Assembly: GCA_021604525.1 (NCBI GenBank)
Contig: BQJD01000005.1
Coordinates: 1 to 64,000 of the forward strand
From: a marine bacterium B5-7
GTDB taxonomy: Bacteria > Pseudomonadota > Gammaproteobacteria > Arenicellales > CAJQKF01
Reading direction: 5' to 3'
Length of the DNA: 64,000 bases
Shown here: piece by piece, positions 40,334 through 49,637 of the stretch
Numbering within the stretch: the first letter of the stretch is position 1
Layout: every line of letters starts with the position of its first letter
The notes under the pieces: generated by a model
What the model saw: only the letters and a program-made list of their open reading frames with translations
Told to the model about the DNA's origin: nothing
The model's database searches: none
Program-made: the position numbers and the translations under genes

Positions 40334-41203
40334 ATGATCGGGACTAAGCAAAAAGTGTTTTTGGCCTTCGTTGGCGTCTTGATGGCGCTGATCATCGCGC
40401 CCCTGGCAGGCGCCAGTGACTGTCAGCCAGCAAAATCCGGCCAGCATCCCGATATCAGGGTCATTGGTCAAAAACCGTCGATCACCGGAAATGTTCTGGC
40501 AGACCACCGAATTTATACCATGGCCGAACTACGTGGCTACCGGCTGCAAAGCATACTGGCCGATGAATCCCTTCTGGTCTTCCCCTATTCGGTACACCCC
40601 TGCGTCGCAAGCGCCTGGAAGCAACTTGAGACTGCAGCCAGCGAACAAGGTTATAACATCAGTATCATGTCCGGTTATCGCTCCATTGCACGACAGCGGC
40701 AGATATTCCTAAGCAAACTTAAATCAGCCGGAGTCAGCCCGTATCGCGTGGCTGCAGGTCTCGCCGATAAAGCAGTGAATCACATTCTGGATTTTAGCTC
40801 GATACCCGGTTACTCGCGTCACCACACCGGATTTACCATCGATATCCAGTATAACGGCGAAGGCTTGAATGCCTTTGGTGACTCACCCGCTTATCAGTGG
40901 TTGTCGGCTGACAACTTCAAAATCGCCCGAAGTTTTGGATTTTTACCGAGTTACCCACAAACGCTTACAAGTCAGGGCCCGGTGCCTGAGCCCTGGGAAT
41001 TTATCTGGGTGGGCGACACCACCGAACTGGCCGACAAACCGGTTAGAACGACCACCGCGAACAACCTGCTGACATCCGCCCAGCGCATTCTCTTCTCGTT
41101 GGACCAACAGCAAATAGGCACCGCATCATTTGATCGCCGAGGTGACGGTAACACAATTACGAGTCCTACAGATTCAAGCCTCGAGACGCTTCCTGGCGGT
41201 TAG
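40334..41203 (+). CDS. VanY-type D-alanyl-D-alanine carboxypeptidase homologue
   Basis: 289 residues. N-terminal signal segment (VFLAFVGVLMALIIAPLAGA), then an M15B domain with SGYRS (about 115) and SRHHTGFTIDI (about 160-170), providing the zinc His and Asp. The third motif, normally EPWH, reads EPWEF near 218: the catalytic Glu is kept but the third zinc His is Glu. Acts on periplasmic peptidoglycan stems if active. The C-terminal 45 residues are a Ser/Thr-rich tail. Converges with the pirin gene, 16 nt apart. Confidence 0.83.
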   Translation: MIGTKQKVFLAFVGVLMALIIAPLAGASDCQPAKSGQHPDIRVIGQKPSITGNVLADHRIYTMAELRGYRLQSILADESLLVFPYSVHPCVASAWKQLETAASEQGYNISIMSGYRSIARQRQIFLSKLKSAGVSPYRVAAGLADKAVNHILDFSSIPGYSRHHTGFTIDIQYNGEGLNAFGDSPAYQWLSADNFKIARSFGFLPSYPQTLTSQGPVPEPWEFIWVGDTTELADKPVRTTTANNLLTSAQRILFSLDQQQIGTASFDRRGDGNTITSPTDSSLETLPGG

Positions 41204-41219
41204 TTGACCTGTTTTCTCA

Positions 41220-42086
41220 TCAACCGGTTTCCCCTGGCAGCGGAATATGTTCCAGCTGATCGCCAGGAATCACACCGAATCCACCGTCCCTCCAACGCTT
41301 TTTAGCTTCTTCGATAAGCCTGTAATCGAACGCGGCAAAATTCCACTCAATATGCGGGGGAGTAGCGAATGGTTCGCCACCCAGTAACATCATTCGACCC
41401 GCATGAATCATTTTAATATGGGCATCGCCTGCCTCGAGTATCACGAAGGCGCCTGCTGAATACCGAACACCGGAAATCTCGATCTCTCCCTGCTGAACAT
41501 ATGCCGCTGCTTCCATATCAGGTTCGGGTCGATCAATCGTACGATCTTTCTCGGCGATGATATCGAGATAAAACATCGGCGAAAATGTCCGCACCGGAGA
41601 CACCCGACCATAGGCACTACCTGCAATCAATCGCATCATGACACCATCGTGCATGATGTGTGGTAGCGCATTACGATTAAAGTGAAAAAATGCCGGCTCT
41701 ACTTGCGCATATCCTTGCGGCAATGCAAGCCATACCTGAAAACCGTCGGCTCGATGCACGCGTGAACGTACTTCAAGTGTTTCGCGTTCGGAATGGACGA
41801 TGCCACGCCCTGCGGTCATCCAGTTGACATCGCCCGGGAAAATTTCCTGTATGTTACCAATGCTATCCCGATGCAGAATGCTGCCCTCCAGAAGATAGGT
41901 CACCGTAGCAAGGCCAATATGCGGATGCGGCCTGACGTTGATACCCTCACCAGCCGAAAATTCAACAGGACCCATGTGATCGAAGAATATGAAGGGTCCG
42001 ACTGCTGGTTTATCGGCATGTGGCAGGATTCGACGCACGCTAAAACCACCCAGATCCTTTTTCTTTGCGTTCAGTTCATAGGCCAT
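41220..42086 (-). CDS. Pirin-family cupin protein
   Basis: 288 residues, two cupin halves. RPHPHIGLATVTYLLEG and MTAGRGIVHSER supply the metal-binding histidines and Glu. Members act as quercetinases or as redox-sensitive regulators; which applies here is unknown. Single-gene unit. Confidence 0.94.
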   Translation of the reverse strand: MAYELNAKKKDLGGFSVRRILPHADKPAVGPFIFFDHMGPVEFSAGEGINVRPHPHIGLATVTYLLEGSILHRDSIGNIQEIFPGDVNWMTAGRGIVHSERETLEVRSRVHRADGFQVWLALPQGYAQVEPAFFHFNRNALPHIMHDGVMMRLIAGSAYGRVSPVRTFSPMFYLDIIAEKDRTIDRPEPDMEAAAYVQQGEIEISGVRYSAGAFVILEAGDAHIKMIHAGRMMLLGGEPFATPPHIEWNFAAFDYRLIEEAKKRWRDGGFGVIPGDQLEHIPLPGETG

Positions 42087-42211
42087 CGGCGGTAAGCTCC
42101 CGTAAAAATCAGGTTAATTTGCGCGACTTCACTATACGCGTTGATGAATCAATTTCATGGGGTTCGGTAATTCACCTGACAAGATAATTCAACAAAATAC
42201 CTATCCTGACA

Positions 42212-42796
42212 TCAAATATGACCCTGAGGCACGGCACTGACCAGATAGCGAAGATCACCGCGCGGCTGTAACCGGCCAAACGGATAGCAGGTCGACAAGA
42301 CGAGAAGATTTGTGCCACTTACACTGATGGTAACGTCTCGACGATCAACTATATCGGTCGATGTCACCCTGAATATCTGCTTTACACCATCCGCCATTGT
42401 CAGGCGAATTTCGTCATCGACCCGAAGCATCTCAAGAAAACCAAAATAACTGTCCCGGTGACCTGAAATGAGGCGCGTCATGCCGGTATCGCCAGTACCG
42501 ACCACCATGCCTGGTCCGAATGCCAGCGCTTCACCGGAAACATCCGACAGCACAATCTGATCGATATCATACTTCGGTACCTGCAACCTGGCCACTGGAA
42601 CAATATCCGCCCACGGCCATGGTTTCGTGACTTGTTTGCTGGTGATTCCATGCTGCCACGCCATATTAATCAATACACCGGCTAGCCAGCCTTTGGCAAT
42701 CATCGCCACGGCAGGGGTACCTTGAACCAGTGCAGCAATCAATAACACCGCAGCCAAACCGCGACGCAATCGGTCGACATTGATTGATCGAATCAC
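42212..42796 (-). CDS. Class GN sortase
   Basis: 194 residues with an N-terminal membrane anchor. Catalytic residues are His113 (ISGHRDSYF), Cys170 (LSTCYPFG) and Arg179/Arg183 (PRGDLRYLV). This is the Gram-negative sortase group that is found with one dedicated substrate. Its start overlaps the substrate gene stop by 4 nt. Confidence 0.93.
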   Translation of the reverse strand: MIRSINVDRLRRGLAAVLLIAALVQGTPAVAMIAKGWLAGVLINMAWQHGITSKQVTKPWPWADIVPVARLQVPKYDIDQIVLSDVSGEALAFGPGMVVGTGDTGMTRLISGHRDSYFGFLEMLRVDDEIRLTMADGVKQIFRVTSTDIVDRRDVTISVSGTNLLVLSTCYPFGRLQPRGDLRYLVSAVPQGHI

Positions 42797-44925
42797 GATG
42801 GTCGCCTGACATACATCAGCATGCTTGCCAACAACAGCAACAATGCAATAACAATCGAGATGTAATGACCGTTGGCTGTGACAGGCAAGGCGATGGCTTG
42901 AGAAGCACCCATGATAGATCCAGCGGGCATTCTATTAGCCACATGGCGTGAACTCATCGGCAAATTTTCAGGTCGAGCGGGTGTTTTATCGATTGCCACA
43001 AAACTGGTAAAGCGTGTCGCAATACGGTGCTGAAGCGCGACTTCGGTAACCATCGGCCGAACCGACTCTATATCTGCACCGGCGCGTAAGCTATCCAGTA
43101 ACGATTCAATTTTTTGGCGCGCCCACAATGTAGCAACACCGGATTGCTCGACTACGCCACTGATGGCAGGTCGGGTGGTGAATGATACCTTGCCAGCGCG
43201 ACCACTCACCTCAAACGTACTGACGTTCGATCGATAACGAGCGAGTGAAATCACCGGTTCGCCGCGATACAGATCCGATGTGATTTGAGGATAGACCTCG
43301 GCATCATCCGGCCAGTTGATATCGATGGAAGTCAGTGCCGGATGCTCGAGTTTTTCAAACAGCTTTCCCATCGACTCGCTCACTTCGCTGGTATCGCCAA
43401 TCTGTATGAAACTACCCCGTCCGAACCGCGCGGCCTTACGCATAAAATAACTGTTAGGCGACGAGCCAATACCAACAGTAAACAAACGTTGCGCACCCAG
43501 GGTTCGATGAATGCGGCCAAGTAGTGCCTCTTCATTGGCGACCGCACCGTCGGTGATAAACACCACCTGACGCAAGCGATTGCTACCTGCGTTTGTGTTA
43601 TCGACGGAGTTTCCTGAACCCGGATTACCCAGTGCCAGAGCCAGAGCCGGCGCAATTTCAGTACCGCCACCGGCTACAATTTGTCGAATAAATCGTCGCG
43701 CGATGTTCAGGTTTTTATGGTTTGCTGGCACTGCTTCAGCAAACATCGATCGTGTTCTTGAATTGAACTCGATAATATTAAATCGGTCGTCTTGAGTAAG
43801 TCTGTCAACAGCATTCATGAGTGCTGATTGCGCCTGGCGAATTGATTCACCGGCCATCGAGCCGGATGTATCGATCACCAGGATCAACTCCCTGGTTGAT
43901 CGCGGTATGGCACCTTGTATCGACGGCGGCATCATTACCAGCAATCCGAAATGCTCGTCACCAATTGTCTCCTCGAATAGTGCTGCAGTGGCCACGGCCG
44001 ATTCAGCCGGCCGCCATTCGAGCACCACATCCCGATCCATGGCAACACTTCCATCTTCCAGAACAACCTGATATCGATGTCCTGATGATGAGACCTCAAG
44101 ATCGTGATATCGACTGGCAATCTCGGCAAGCTCGACTCCGGCATTGAGTGCGATATTCAGCTCTGCCACATCAGCCAACTCACCTCCACGACTTCGATAC
44201 GTTTGTGGCGGCGTTACTTGAGCCGCATCATCGACCTGGGTAGTGGCTGACATATTGTGGACCGACAAAGGATCTTCCACGTGCCTGCCGATGGATACAC
44301 CCGGCACATAACGCGGAGTCAGCGTTAACGGCAGTCGCAAGCGATAGATACTGTTATCGATGTCGACCGGTTGCAGCCAGGAAATCTCTACCGTAATGGT
44401 AGCGCCGGGGCCGATATTGGCAATTTTCGTCGAAAACAGGTTATCCCGATGCGCACTAAGAAGTGCTGCGCGCTGTCCGGAAGCACGGGCTGTTCGATAA
44501 GACTTCTCGGCCTCCTTGCGGGGTTTGATGTCCCCTTCCATGCGTCGTTCGCCAATCTCGATCACCAGTCGATCAACCGCGCTTTTCGACATCAGCGGAA
44601 AAACGTAGCGACCTTCCAACCATTCATCACTGACATTTCTAAACGATTGTCGAAACGTAACCCTGGCAATCACCCCGTTAACTGAAACATCAAGCTTTGA
44701 ACCCAAATGCAGTGCCCGATGATATCCACCGGTTTCGTCACCCAAAAGCAGTGTGCCGCTGCCATAGCTTTCGCCAGAGGAACCGGCACCGCTCTTCCAT
44801 CTGTCTGCATGGACATTGGATGAAGATATGACCGTAAAGGCAATCAAGCAACAGACAATAATTCGACACCGTGAAGACCAGCAGCGTTGGTCAATAATCT
44901 TTTGTACTTTTCTTGATGATGACAT
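42793..44925 (-). CDS. Dedicated VIT/VWA sortase substrate, marine proteobacterial type
   Basis: 710 residues from the ATG at 44925 (AAGGGAG is 7 nt upstream; GTG at 44928 is also open). Signal/anchor segment, then a VIT domain (about 50-190) and a VWA domain with MIDAS DTSGSMAG near 352. The end carries a sorting signal: LPVTANG, a hydrophobic helix and RRPS. The adjacent class GN sortase should cleave LPxTA and attach the protein to the envelope. The leader contains an unusual hairpin around the ribosome site. Confidence 0.93.
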   Translation of the reverse strand: MSSSRKVQKIIDQRCWSSRCRIIVCCLIAFTVISSSNVHADRWKSGAGSSGESYGSGTLLLGDETGGYHRALHLGSKLDVSVNGVIARVTFRQSFRNVSDEWLEGRYVFPLMSKSAVDRLVIEIGERRMEGDIKPRKEAEKSYRTARASGQRAALLSAHRDNLFSTKIANIGPGATITVEISWLQPVDIDNSIYRLRLPLTLTPRYVPGVSIGRHVEDPLSVHNMSATTQVDDAAQVTPPQTYRSRGGELADVAELNIALNAGVELAEIASRYHDLEVSSSGHRYQVVLEDGSVAMDRDVVLEWRPAESAVATAALFEETIGDEHFGLLVMMPPSIQGAIPRSTRELILVIDTSGSMAGESIRQAQSALMNAVDRLTQDDRFNIIEFNSRTRSMFAEAVPANHKNLNIARRFIRQIVAGGGTEIAPALALALGNPGSGNSVDNTNAGSNRLRQVVFITDGAVANEEALLGRIHRTLGAQRLFTVGIGSSPNSYFMRKAARFGRGSFIQIGDTSEVSESMGKLFEKLEHPALTSIDINWPDDAEVYPQITSDLYRGEPVISLARYRSNVSTFEVSGRAGKVSFTTRPAISGVVEQSGVATLWARQKIESLLDSLRAGADIESVRPMVTEVALQHRIATRFTSFVAIDKTPARPENLPMSSRHVANRMPAGSIMGASQAIALPVTANGHYISIVIALLLLLASMLMYVRRPS

Positions 44926-44956
44926 CACTACACTCCCTTATTACTATTGTGTAGTG
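44926..44956 (-). promoter_or_regulatory. Hairpin enclosing the ribosome site of the sortase substrate gene
   Basis: On the minus strand CACTACAC (44956-44949) pairs perfectly with GTGTAGTG (44933-44926), whose last base directly precedes the ATG. The 15-nt loop holds the AAGGG ribosome site. The 8-bp stem would hide the start region; a translation switch is plausible. Confidence 0.45.
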
Positions 44957-45099
44957 CGTATTGAATTCCTTACTGTTGGTATCGACAGGGCGGGATCAGG
45001 GTAATCTACTGGCAAACTTTGTGATAAAAATGTGCGCGACAATAACAATGCGTTGCAGAGAAAAGCCGTAACGAAATGGCAATGAGGAAGTACGAAGGA

Positions 45100-46263
45100 T
45101 TACTGCGAGTCTTTGAACAAGCGGGTGGCACGACCGATAGTACCCTTTCCATAGCGTTTTTGAATCTCATCAGTCAGAGAATCAATTCGCTGTTCGTGTT
45201 CATTAGTGACGGAAGAGAAGAGATCGATCTGATTTGCAACCATCGTGTCGAATCGTGAAAGGCCGATACCGATTAATCGAACATGCATACCGGGTTTCAA
45301 ACGAGTATGTAATAACTTGCATGCCACCGACCATACCCGTTGGGTGGAATCGACTTGCTCCGTCAGAGTCTCCGAAGCCGTGGTTGTCCTGAATTGCCGA
45401 TCGCGAAGTTTCAGCGTGACGGTACGACCCTTCAGTCCGTTAGCCCGAACACGGCAACAGACTGATTCGGTCAAACGCATTAAAGCCCCTTCAAGCGCAA
45501 TCGGATCGACGATGTCTTCAGCGAAAGTCGTCTCATGGGATATGGATCGGGATTCGTGTTCCGGTATGACCGCCCTATCATCGCGACCATGGGCAAGATC
45601 ATGCAAGTGGCTGCCATGACGCCCGACTTGTGCCGATAGTTCTTCAATGGATAGTTGGCGAAGTTCACCCACGGTGCGAATACCATATCGCAACAGTTTA
45701 TCTGCGGTTGACTTGCCAACCCCCCATAGTCGGGTTACCGGAAGCGGATCGAGAAAACCTTGAATATTATTCTCGTGGACCACGGTAAAGCCATCCGGCT
45801 TGTCGTGATCGCTTGCCAGCTTGGCCAGAAATTTATTAGGCGCCACACCGACTGATGCAACCAGCGAAAGTTCATCACGAATTGCGTCCTTGATTTTCCT
45901 GGCGACAACCTGCGGTGGACCGTGGAGGCGTTCGCTGTTACGGGTATCGAGGAACGCCTCATCCAGAGACAATGGTTCAACCAGCGGGGTGAAGCGATTG
46001 AAAATCTCACGAATATGTTCGCTGACGCTGACATATAGCGCCATTCGCACCGGCAGGACGATAAGATCACGACACAGGCGAATTGCAGTCGCAGTAGGCA
46101 TGGCGCTATGGATGCCAAAGGCGCGCGATGGATAATTGGCTGCCGAGACTACCCCTCGACCGGTCGCACTACCGGCAACGACCATTGGCCGGCCACGAAG
46201 CTCGGGCGCTTCACGTTCTTCAACCGACGCGTAGAATGCGTCCATATCGACATGGATGATCAT
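45100..46263 (-). CDS. dinB: DNA polymerase IV
   Basis: 387 residues, full Y-family polymerase. Metal-binding Asp6/Asp8 (VDMDAFYASVE), Asp101/Glu102 (LSLDEAFLD), the SVGVAPNKFLAKLASDHDKP segment and a C-terminal clamp-binding motif QIDLFS are present. Translesion synthesis after DNA damage. No LexA box was recognised in front of it. Confidence 0.97.
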   Translation of the reverse strand: MIIHVDMDAFYASVEEREAPELRGRPMVVAGSATGRGVVSAANYPSRAFGIHSAMPTATAIRLCRDLIVLPVRMALYVSVSEHIREIFNRFTPLVEPLSLDEAFLDTRNSERLHGPPQVVARKIKDAIRDELSLVASVGVAPNKFLAKLASDHDKPDGFTVVHENNIQGFLDPLPVTRLWGVGKSTADKLLRYGIRTVGELRQLSIEELSAQVGRHGSHLHDLAHGRDDRAVIPEHESRSISHETTFAEDIVDPIALEGALMRLTESVCCRVRANGLKGRTVTLKLRDRQFRTTTASETLTEQVDSTQRVWSVACKLLHTRLKPGMHVRLIGIGLSRFDTMVANQIDLFSSVTNEHEQRIDSLTDEIQKRYGKGTIGRATRLFKDSQ

Positions 46264-46314
46264 ACCGTCATTGTATCGCCGACAATCACTCAGACAAGTT
46301 ATAAAGAGATATCT

Positions 46315-47991
46315 TTACGGGGCCTTTCGTGATCCTGAAATCGTACGACTTAGCAATATCACCGGAAGCAACCCGACTAATACGATGGTCAACGACCCCA
46401 GTGCTGATTCACCAATCAATTCGTCAGATGCATATTGGAATACATCGGTCGCGAGGGTACTAAAATTAAATGGTCGCAGGATCAACGTCGCCGGTAGTTC
46501 CTTCATGGAATCGACAAATACAATTAACGCGGCAGTGAGCATTCCGCCGCGGATCAATGGCAAGTGATGTTTCAACAACACCTCAAGTGGCTTGTAACCG
46601 AGTGTACGTGCTGCCATGTCCATGGACGGCGACACTTTGCTGAGACTCGATTCCACCTGTCCGACTGCCACAGCAAGGAAACGCACAACATAAGCAAACA
46701 CCAGGGCAAATATGGTGCCGCTCAGAAGCAGGCCCGTGGAGACGTCGAACCATTTTCTCATGAACGAATCGATAAAATTATCAAGCGATGCGAACGGAAT
46801 AATAACGCCAATCGCGAGTACCGCACCGGGTACCGCGTAACCTAATGAGGCAATCCGTGCCGCCACAGAGGTAACACTGCCGCGATGCAATCTTCTCGCA
46901 TAGGCAACTAAAAGCGCGATAGCCAAAGCCACTATGGCTGCAAGGGCAGACAGAAAGAAACTATTGAAAGCGTAAGTTCGAAAGTCAACGGTCCATGATT
47001 TATTGAAATAGATAATCGCATAGCGAGACATGACAATAAGCGGGATAAAAAATCCGGCAACCACCGGTAAACTGCAGGCGCCAATAGCTATCCAGCGGCA
47101 CACACCGGTTAATGTATAAGTCGGTAGCGGTAGCAGGTGAGTACCTTGTTGATAGTAGGCAAGATTACGTCTCCCGAATCGTTCAATGCCAATCAGCACC
47201 AGCACAAATACCAGCATGAGTGATGCAATTTGTGCAGCGCCGCCGAGATTGCCCATACCAAGCCAGGTATCGTAGATGCCGGCGGTAAGTGTTCGCACTG
47301 CAAAAAAATCAACCGTGCCATAATCGTTGAGTGTTTCCATCAACGCCAGCGCAACACCCACCGCAATCGATGGTCGGGCAATCGGTAACGAGACATACAG
47401 GAAGGTTTTCCACGGGCCACGACCAAGGATTCTGCTGGCCTCCAGCATGGCGGCGGATTGTTCCAGGAATGCGGCCCGCGCGAGCAGAAAGACATAGGGA
47501 TACAACACCAGGCCCATCAACATGATGGCACCACCAAGATTTCGAATTTCAGGGAACCAGTAATCGCGACTCGAACTGAATCCAAACAAATCGCGAATCA
47601 GGCTTTGCACAGGGCCCGCGTATTCCAGCAAGTCAGTATACATATAGGCAATAACGTAGGCTGGCATTGCTAACGGCAACAATAAAAGCCACTCAAAATA
47701 CTGGCGCCCCGGGAAACGACACATGGTAACCAACCAGGCGGTCGTGACACCCGTCAGGAAAACGCTGATGCCGACACCCAGCATTAACACCACCGTATTG
47801 AACAGGTAGTAACCTAATACTGTATCAACAAGATGCGGCCAGATATTCTCGGTCGGGTTAAAGGCGAGATCGACCACCGCGATCACAGGCATAACCACCA
47901 GGGTCGCAACGAATACAGCAGCGATAAGCCAGTGGATATCACGACCGACAGAAAAGTCCAGACCGCGGACGCGATGTTGTAGATATGACAA
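46315..47991 (-). CDS. fbpB: Iron(III) ABC importer permease, fused FbpB
   Basis: 558 residues, about 12 membrane segments in two homologous halves, as usual for FbpB/SfuB. Each half has a binding-protein-dependent transport motif (ASRILGRGPWKTFLYVSLP and AARTLGYKPLEVLLKHHLP). It lies 118 nt after fbpA, behind a strong terminator, so its expression probably depends on read-through. No ATPase gene (fbpC) follows; dinB is next. Confidence 0.94.
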   Translation of the reverse strand: MSYLQHRVRGLDFSVGRDIHWLIAAVFVATLVVMPVIAVVDLAFNPTENIWPHLVDTVLGYYLFNTVVLMLGVGISVFLTGVTTAWLVTMCRFPGRQYFEWLLLLPLAMPAYVIAYMYTDLLEYAGPVQSLIRDLFGFSSSRDYWFPEIRNLGGAIMLMGLVLYPYVFLLARAAFLEQSAAMLEASRILGRGPWKTFLYVSLPIARPSIAVGVALALMETLNDYGTVDFFAVRTLTAGIYDTWLGMGNLGGAAQIASLMLVFVLVLIGIERFGRRNLAYYQQGTHLLPLPTYTLTGVCRWIAIGACSLPVVAGFFIPLIVMSRYAIIYFNKSWTVDFRTYAFNSFFLSALAAIVALAIALLVAYARRLHRGSVTSVAARIASLGYAVPGAVLAIGVIIPFASLDNFIDSFMRKWFDVSTGLLLSGTIFALVFAYVVRFLAVAVGQVESSLSKVSPSMDMAARTLGYKPLEVLLKHHLPLIRGGMLTAALIVFVDSMKELPATLILRPFNFSTLATDVFQYASDELIGESALGSLTIVLVGLLPVILLSRTISGSRKAP

Positions 47992-48045
47992 TGGATTATG
48001 TGGCGCGTTGAATGATTAACTGATTATGCATAACATTGCCACGAT

Positions 48046-48083
48046 AAAAAACCGCCGGAACGTTTGCTGCGCACCGGCGGTTT
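48046..48083 (-). terminator. Rho-independent terminator between fbpA and fbpB
   Basis: On the minus strand AAACCGCCGG and CCGGCGGTTT pair in a 10-bp stem with a 15-nt loop, followed by a run of six T. It sits 27 nt after the fbpA stop and 55 nt before fbpB, so it should lower fbpB relative to fbpA. Confidence 0.88.
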
Positions 48084-48109
48084 ATCCAAAGTGAATACAA
48101 GCCGGATAA

Positions 48110-49132
48110 TTACTGATCGTAACCGACGCTATCGACCATCTTTATTGCCGTCGAACGTTCTTTTGCAATGTCGGCCAGTGATACATCATCCGTCTTGAAC
48201 TCGCCCCAGCTCTTTAGCTGATCCGACCACGCCACACCCTTTCTCAACGGATACTCGCTGTTGAGTTGAGCATACATCTCCTGCGCGGTATCGCTCACCA
48301 GAAACTCCATGAGCTTTAGCGCATTATCAGGGTCAGGAGCATGGGCGGTCATGACCATGCCACTGATGTTCATATGGGTGCCGCGATCATCCTGATTCGG
48401 AAATATTACCCGAACCGAATTGGCCCACTCTTTTTGCTCATCATCCTGCAGCATTTTCGCCAGGTAATAATGATTGATAATGGCCACGTCGCACACACCT
48501 TCACTGATAGCCTTGACCTGGGCGCGATCATTTCCCTGGGGTTTGCGAGCCAGGTTGTCCTTGAGCCCGCTGAGCCATTCAGATGCTCCGTCTTCACCAT
48601 GGGCGACGATCATCGAACCAATTAGCGCGACCATGTAAGGATGCTTACCGGAGCGTGTACAAATTTTTCCGGCAAACTTTGGGTCGGCCAGGTCTTCATA
48701 GGTTTTGATTTCACCATCGGCAACGCGATCCTTTGAAACAACAATAATGCGCGCCCGTGCGGTCAAGCCGAACCATTCGTTTTGCGGATCACGGAATGCT
48801 GGCGGAATCGCTTCGTTAATGACCTCGGACTCAACTGGTTGAGTTAAACCGGCGCCCGTAATATCTGCCAGACGGCCAATATCGACAGTTAACACGATGT
48901 CTGCGGGAGTATTGCGACCTTCGTTCTTAAGGCGTTCCAACAGGCCTTTCTCGGCATGTACTGCATTAACCTTGATACCGGTTTGCTCGGTAAACGCATT
49001 AAGCATCGGCTCGATGAGGATCGGCTTCCGATAGGAATAAATATTAACTTCTTCGGCTGCCATTGCGCCTGCTGTAAACCCTGTCGCCCCCAGACTGGCG
49101 GCCAGTGCGGCAATTAAAACTCTCTTATTCAT
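48110..49132 (-). CDS. fbpA: Periplasmic iron(III)-binding protein
   Basis: 340 residues from the ATG at 49132, preferred over 49165 because it has GGAG 9 nt upstream and begins a clean signal peptide (MNKRVLIAALAASLGATGF). The VNIYSYRKP start of the mature protein and the INHYYLAKM double tyrosine that binds iron match FbpA/IdiA. A Fur-like box lies about 40 nt upstream. Feeds the fbpB permease. Confidence 0.95.
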   Translation of the reverse strand: MNKRVLIAALAASLGATGFTAGAMAAEEVNIYSYRKPILIEPMLNAFTEQTGIKVNAVHAEKGLLERLKNEGRNTPADIVLTVDIGRLADITGAGLTQPVESEVINEAIPPAFRDPQNEWFGLTARARIIVVSKDRVADGEIKTYEDLADPKFAGKICTRSGKHPYMVALIGSMIVAHGEDGASEWLSGLKDNLARKPQGNDRAQVKAISEGVCDVAIINHYYLAKMLQDDEQKEWANSVRVIFPNQDDRGTHMNISGMVMTAHAPDPDNALKLMEFLVSDTAQEMYAQLNSEYPLRKGVAWSDQLKSWGEFKTDDVSLADIAKERSTAIKMVDSVGYDQ

Positions 49133-49172
49133 GAAAGATCTCCAGCTAAATTGAGTGAAATACAAAACTTAA

Positions 49173-49187
49173 TAAGAATGATTCGCA
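49173..49187 (-). promoter_or_regulatory. Fur-box candidate of fbpA
   Basis: TGCGAATCATTCTTA on the minus strand matches the 7-1-7 Fur consensus at 11 of 15 positions and lies 41-55 nt before the fbpA start. Iron repression is expected for such genes. Confidence 0.5.
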
Positions 49188-49424
49188 ATTCTAAAGAGGA
49201 GGTTTTCATAAAGCAAGACAAAAAATTGATTTGCATCATATGTAGATCAGATATGGCGAATCCGTTTGTGGAAAGCGGCAAGATTTGTCCAGTTCAACGA
49301 GACCCAAGGCGGGATCTCACATGGAAAAGCTGAATAAAACGTACTTGTAACTTTGTAATCTATCGGTGCTAACTCGAGCTTAAACCCGACTCAATCTGCT
49401 TTTAGAGAGTGCTAAGATATTTCA

Positions 49425-49553
49425 GTGGCCAGTTGAGGCTGGAAAGTAATCGCCTGCAGCCATTCGGTCTGTAGGTCCGCTCCACCAGCGATGGTCCCCA
49501 CACTAAGAATGGGTTCCATAAATGAGGGGACAGGCGGCCCTCCAACTGGTCAC
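49425..49553 (+). ncRNA. Candidate structured RNA, unclassified
   Basis: About 129 nt that fold into a closed multi-branch structure. Outer stem 49425-49438 with 49539-49553; stem 49450-49456 with 49531-49537; hairpin 49454-49474 (CCTGCAGCC-ATTC-GGTCTGTAGG); hairpin ACCA-GCGA-TGGT at 49484-49495 with a GNRA loop; hairpin ATGG-GTT-CCAT at 49509-49519 inside a TCCCC/GGGGA stem (49495-49499 with 49526-49530). At three stem positions the plus strand gives G-U pairs where the minus strand would give A-C mismatches, so the RNA is read from the plus strand. TAAGAT at 49413-49418 is a possible minus-10. A TCGCT/AGCGA hairpin followed by TAGATTTT at 49564-49592 could end it. No known family is assigned. 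Some hairpins compete for the same bases. Confidence 0.5.
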
Positions 49554-49637
49554 AACGACAGGCTCGCTATCTTTGGTTTACAGCGATAGATTTTGCTTGT
49601 TGTATTTGAACAGTTTTATTGATCATTCGTCACCGAC

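Noticed and set aside
49151..49333. 60-codon plus-strand frame upstream of fbpA
   Set aside because: TTG start, no placed ribosome site, runs across the Fur-like box; no recognisable domain.
49425..49553. 6S RNA on either strand
   Set aside because: Some short matches (GTCCCC, GCCTG) recall 6S, but the fold has hairpins on the opposite side of the bubble and a GNRA loop, and the minus strand gives A-C mismatches.
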